This document shows positions 61,374 through 64,000 of a stretch of DNA of 64,000 bases, one piece after another (position 1 is the first letter of the stretch; each line of letters opens with the position of its first letter). Origin of the DNA: Paracoccus tegillarcae (GTDB lineage Bacteria; Pseudomonadota; Alphaproteobacteria; Rhodobacterales; Rhodobacteraceae); contig NZ_CP025408.1 of NCBI RefSeq assembly GCF_002847305.1, positions 3,121,001 to 3,185,000 of the forward strand, read 5' to 3'. The position numbers were made by a program, and so were the translations under genes. Under the pieces are notes generated by a model. It made no database searches and was not told the DNA's origin. It worked only from the letters and a program-made list of their open reading frames with translations.

Positions 61374-62105
61374 ATGCAGACGAAGCATATGAAACTGGCC
61401 GCCGTTCTGGCCGCTATGGTTAGTACCGGTGCCGTCGCTCAAGAGGCAACCGAGGTAGACACCGATACAGGTGGCACCGTCGTTGTACCGGCGGATGCAG
61501 CGACCGCGGGTGGCTTGTCGCCGGTGGCCACGGCTGTCGCAACGGATTTCCCGGTCCTAAACCAGGACATGAACGACGAGACCATTGCCGAGACGCTGCT
61601 GGCTCAGGGCTTCGGGGATATCTATATCCTGCGCGAAGGCTCGTTGATGACTGTCACCGCCACGCGCGAGGATCAGGACATCGAGCTGCTGTATAATCTG
61701 GTCGAAGGTCGCCTGATCGAGGTCAATGGCGAACGCATCCTGACAGAGGAAGAGCGTGCGCTGGATAACGACAACGACTCCGCCATGGTCGGCTCGGATG
61801 ATGGGTCGGACGATGGTGCTGACGACGGCACCGAAGATGGGGCTGACGATGGGGCTGACGATGGCGCCGATGATGGATCCGACGATGGGGCTGACGATGG
61901 CGCCGATGATGGATCCGACGATGGCATGGATGACGGTTCTGACGATGCCGCCGAAGACGCGACTGATGATGGTTCCGACGACGCCTCGGATGACGGTTCG
62001 GACAGCGACGACAGTGGCTCCGATGATTCGGGCTCGGACGACTCGGGTTCCGACGACTCGGGTTCCGATGATTCGGGTTCGGACAGCGATAGCACCAGCG
62101 GCTGA
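61374..62105 (+). CDS. Secreted Asp-rich repeat protein with PepSY-like head
   Basis: The 243-residue protein has a signal peptide (KLAAVLAAMVSTGAVAQ), a PepSY-like head (IAETLLAQGFGDIYILREGSLMTVTATREDQDIELLYNLVEGR, in parts), then from about residue 140 an extremely acidic tail of about 100 residues made of DDG-A/S units and later SDDSG units. Such tails can bind calcium or other cations. Start ATG at 61374 follows GGAGG by 9 bases. It stands in its own transcription unit ended by a terminator. Function unknown. Confidence 0.85.
   Translation: MQTKHMKLAAVLAAMVSTGAVAQEATEVDTDTGGTVVVPADAATAGGLSPVATAVATDFPVLNQDMNDETIAETLLAQGFGDIYILREGSLMTVTATREDQDIELLYNLVEGRLIEVNGERILTEEERALDNDNDSAMVGSDDGSDDGADDGTEDGADDGADDGADDGSDDGADDGADDGSDDGMDDGSDDAAEDATDDGSDDASDDGSDSDDSGSDDSGSDDSGSDDSGSDDSGSDSDSTSG
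61845..61916 (+). repeat. Perfect 36-bp tandem repeat in the Asp-rich gene
   Basis: Two identical 36-bp units (61845-61880 and 61881-61916) encode the 12-residue unit DDGADDGADDGS. Further 15-bp units coding DDSGS follow near 62020-62090. The third-position differences between some units and identity of others suggest recent expansion by slippage. Confidence 0.9.
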
Positions 62106-62142
62106 TCGGTCTGTTTTTGTGACCAGTGATTTTTGATGTAAG

Positions 62143-62177
62143 GGCCGGGGTGCGCGACTGCACCCCGGCCTATTTTT
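62143..62177 (+). terminator. Intrinsic terminator after the Asp-rich gene
   Basis: An 11-bp perfect stem (GGCCGGGGTGC at 62143-62153, GCACCCCGGCC at 62160-62170, 6-base loop) is followed by TATTTTT. It lies 37 bases after the gene and before the convergent DUF4893 gene. Confidence 0.88.
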
Positions 62178-62201
62178 CATGTTGCTTGGTGCCGCGCGAT
62201 C

Positions 62202-62882
62202 TCAGCGGCGCAGCACCAAAATGTTCAGCCGCGATTCCACATAAGGCGAGGGGTGGATGATGCGCCCGGTATTTGCACCCGTCAGTTCGACCACGCCGAC
62301 ATCGGGCGATTGCAGCCCGACATTCATCGTGTCCACCGTCTCGGGAAATTCGGCATAGGGGGGTGGTGTCTGATCGGCGACATAGGCCGTTCCCAGATAG
62401 ACCAACTGGCCTTCCCATTCCTGTATCTTCCCTCTGGTCCGCTGCGAGCCGCTCAGTTTCTGTAAATTTCCCCGCTCGTCGATCACGCAGGAAAAGGGAG
62501 AATAGACGGTCAGCGCAGGCATTCCCCCGACCTTGATCGTCTGGCAGGACCATTCACCGGGCATCGCGGCCAGCGCGTCAGCCGGCGGCATCGGTTTTCC
62601 GCGCAGCGCGGTGCTCAGTTGCTCCAGATCTTCTGTTGTACCTTCGGCCAGAGCCTGCCGCATCGCCAAGCCCAGATCGCTGTTCAGCCCAAGTAGCCGC
62701 TGAAGATCCTCGGCGCGCATGACCGAGCCGTCAGCCATCTGCCGTTGCGCGTCCTCCTCGGCCCGGGCGGCCGCCGGGTTCGCATCGCCGCTGGCAGGGG
62801 CAGGGCTGTCCGGCGCCTGCGCAAGTGCCGGCGTTGCCAAAATTGTCGCAAGTGCTGTGATCAAAGACTGGATGCGATACAT
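62202..62882 (-). CDS. Secreted DUF4893 protein
   Basis: The 226-residue protein has a signal peptide (YRIQSLITALATILATPALA, cut before QAPDS) and an Asp/Ala-rich linker. The DUF4893 module follows: WSCQTIKVGGMPALTVYSPFSCVI, then LQKLSGSQRTRGKIQEWEGQLVYLG, and ending with VGVVELTGANTGRIIHP. Two cysteines (WSC, FSC) probably form a disulfide. Only one base separates it from the DUF2237 gene. Function unknown. Confidence 0.83.
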   Translation of the reverse strand: MYRIQSLITALATILATPALAQAPDSPAPASGDANPAAARAEEDAQRQMADGSVMRAEDLQRLLGLNSDLGLAMRQALAEGTTEDLEQLSTALRGKPMPPADALAAMPGEWSCQTIKVGGMPALTVYSPFSCVIDERGNLQKLSGSQRTRGKIQEWEGQLVYLGTAYVADQTPPPYAEFPETVDTMNVGLQSPDVGVVELTGANTGRIIHPSPYVESRLNILVLRR

Positions 62883-62883
62883 G

Positions 62884-63276
62884 TCAGTTCTCGGTTTGCT
62901 CGCCCGGTTCGGCTGTGGCATGGGCTCGCAGCAATGCCAGCGGCACGATCTCTGTGGCGCGGGCATGGGTGGCCTCCAGCACGACCTTGGGTGCCGCGAA
63001 TTCCTGCGTTGCCTGCAGGAACCGTGCCGCGCAAAGACACCAGCGATCGCCGGGTTTAAGACCGGCAAAGCGGTATTCCGGGCGCGGCGTCGACAGATCG
63101 TTGCCCAGATATTTCGACAGCGCCAGAAATTCGGCGGTCAGAATCACGCAGACCGTATGGCTGCCTTGATCTTCCTGGCCGGTATTGCAGCAGCCGTCGC
63201 GATAGAACCCGGTCAGCGGATCCATAGAGCAGGGCTGCAGTTCGCCGCCCAGGACATTTGTTGAAGCCTGTTTCAT
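62884..63276 (-). CDS. DUF2237 protein
   Basis: The 130-residue protein contains the DUF2237 pattern: NVLGGELQPCSMDPLTGFYRDGCCNTG, HTVCVILTAEFLALSKYLGNDLSTP and GLKPGDRWCLCAARFLQA, with several conserved Cys (CCNTG, WCLC). ATHARATEIVPLALL closes the domain. It precedes the DUF4893 gene in the same operon. Function unknown; the Cys cluster hints at metal binding. Confidence 0.88.
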   Translation of the reverse strand: MKQASTNVLGGELQPCSMDPLTGFYRDGCCNTGQEDQGSHTVCVILTAEFLALSKYLGNDLSTPRPEYRFAGLKPGDRWCLCAARFLQATQEFAAPKVVLEATHARATEIVPLALLRAHATAEPGEQTEN

Positions 63277-63393
63277 AACGCCAAGGCTAGCGCGCACAAC
63301 GGGTGCCGCCAAGCCCCGGCAGCGATGGATGCCATCTGATGGTGAGAGGTTGGTCGCCTGCTTCGCCAGGCCGATATCGCGGCGGGACCACGC

Positions 63394-64000
63394 CTAAAGG
63401 GAGACGGGCGCCCAATCGGCCCAACGCCCATGAAAATCAGCCCGGCCAAGCGCCCATTCGCGCATCTGCCCATCCCACAGGCGCAATCGCAATGCCGCAC
63501 CCGAACCACCGTCCGCCTCCATCGAGACATGGGCCAGTGGCGCGTCCCGATCCGCTTGGCTACCTGCCAATTGCAGCGCGGCTTCGCAGGCGGCCTGTGT
63601 TTTGGTCGGGAAATATTGCCAGGCGACAGTGTGATAGACCATGCGGCAGTGCCCGGGCGCTGGCCGCGCCAGTTGCGCCTGTAACCACCCGGCGGCATCC
63701 GCAGCCGCGACCTGAGGCGGATATTTTTCCGCCAGTTTCAGCGCCGCGCGCAGCCGCTGCATCCGCTCACCCTGATCGGGCCAGCAATAGGCCAGCAGCC
63801 GATCTGCGTTTGCCGCCAAATCGACCGGGCGCAGATCAACCCCGGCGCCCGCCGCGACCTGAAATTGCGCTGCGGGCAGGTCGCCACGCCATTTTGGGCG
63901 CAGGATGACCGCCGATTTGTCAGCCCGGGCGACCTCGGCGTCGGTGCCCTGATCTGGCCGCAAAACATAGCGATGAAAGTTCAGGTTCAATCCGGCAGAT
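63394..64000 (-). CDS. DUF2332 protein, N-terminal part outside the window
   Basis: The frame stays open to the right edge, so the 5' part lies beyond 64000. The first codons visible read SAGLNLNFHRYVLRPD, matching the SAGLNL...RY motif of DUF2332. Downstream stretches are VDLRPVDLAANADRLLAYCWPDQGERMQRLRAALKLA (in parts) and MVYHTVAWQYFP. DUF2332 proteins have a methyltransferase-like fold of unknown activity. The 117-base gap to the DUF2237 gene shows nothing clear. Confidence 0.82.
   Translation of the reverse strand, partial: SAGLNLNFHRYVLRPDQGTDAEVARADKSAVILRPKWRGDLPAAQFQVAAGAGVDLRPVDLAANADRLLAYCWPDQGERMQRLRAALKLAEKYPPQVAAADAAGWLQAQLARPAPGHCRMVYHTVAWQYFPTKTQAACEAALQLAGSQADRDAPLAHVSMEADGGSGAALRLRLWDGQMREWALGRADFHGRWADWAPVSL

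Noticed and set aside
61374..62105. CRISPR-like array or microsatellite only
   Set aside because: The repeats are in frame within an intact secreted-protein gene; no spacers.
61557..62180. Minus-strand frames opposite the Asp-rich repeats (Ile/Val-, Ser/Glu- and His/Arg-rich)
   Set aside because: They are low-complexity products of the GAC-GAT repeats read on the other strand; the plus-strand gene has signal peptide, ribosome site and terminator.
1..64000. tRNA, rRNA and known riboswitches
   Set aside because: No tRNA cloverleaf with a GTTCGAATC-type arm or rRNA segment was noticed in intergenic gaps; the gaps are all short. A covariance-model scan would be decisive.

Overview
The window is high-GC, densely packed DNA of an alphaproteobacterium, most likely a member of the Rhodobacteraceae (a Paracoccus-like genome). 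The reasons are the gene content and order (ihfB-lapA-trpF...trpB; pyrB-small membrane proteins-pyrC-plsY), two TRAP transporters, an alphaproteobacterial non-catalytic PyrC, and very frequent 4-base stop/start overlaps. These are inferences from protein content; no rRNA or tRNA gene was found to confirm them. Both ends cut genes: polA lacks its 5' part, and a DUF2332 gene runs off the right edge.

Region by region. 0-10 kb: polA, a CDF metal exporter, UspA, miaB, a TfoX-like protein, an acetyltransferase with a ferredoxin/CDGSH iron-sulfur protein, then a complete cytochrome bd oxidase operon cydA-cydB-cydX (the 45-residue CydX is short and easily missed) and a HisC-like aminotransferase. 10-17 kb: valS and a TRAP transporter. 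17-19 kb: a lone contractile sheath gene of the extracellular-contractile-injection type with no other tail gene in the window. 19-24.5 kb: a tightly overlapping operon (duplicated DUF1428, VOC, GST, PhnB-like VOC, alpha/beta hydrolase, YceI, small protein) divergent from an HxlR regulator. 24.5-26.6 kb: an Lrp-type regulator divergent from 4-hydroxyphenylpyruvate dioxygenase, and a Rieske protein. 26.6-34.4 kb: envelope and housekeeping genes (OmpA-like lipoprotein, DinB, nth, PfkB kinase, a channel pseudogene, TerB/DnaJ, YhhN, trpA).

34.4-44.5 kb is a catabolic island. maiA and a MarR regulator point left; hmgA, fahA, an MBL-fold protein, an FAD hydroxylase, DUF2783, a complete TRAP transporter and a second MarR gene point right. 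With the hpd gene 10 kb away it completes the homogentisate route from tyrosine to fumarate and acetoacetate, and the TRAP/hydroxylase part suggests uptake and hydroxylation of an external aromatic acid feeding homogentisate. 44.8-50 kb: an ABC-F ATPase, a MipA-like protein, and a quorum-sensing locus luxR-(80-residue ORF)-luxI with a perfect 18-bp lux-box palindrome. 50-54 kb: the pyrB...pyrC-plsY operon with three small membrane proteins inside it. 54-64 kb: a MATE exporter, an ArsR/SRPBCC pair, ihfB, lapA, trpF and trpB (separated by a DUF4394 gene and a GNAT gene), an extremely Asp-rich secreted repeat protein, and DUF4893/DUF2237/DUF2332 proteins.

A short conserved intergenic element (GGATATTT, three variable bases, then TGAAGAAGAA) recurs four times next to gene ends at about 10.4, 30.5, 37.0 and 59.9 kb. 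The strongest candidates for something undescribed are the orphan sheath gene, the HxlR-linked operon, the TRAP/hydroxylase/degenerate-MBL part of the homogentisate island, and the 80-residue ORF wedged between luxR and luxI. No insertion sequence, CRISPR array, tRNA or rRNA was recognised.
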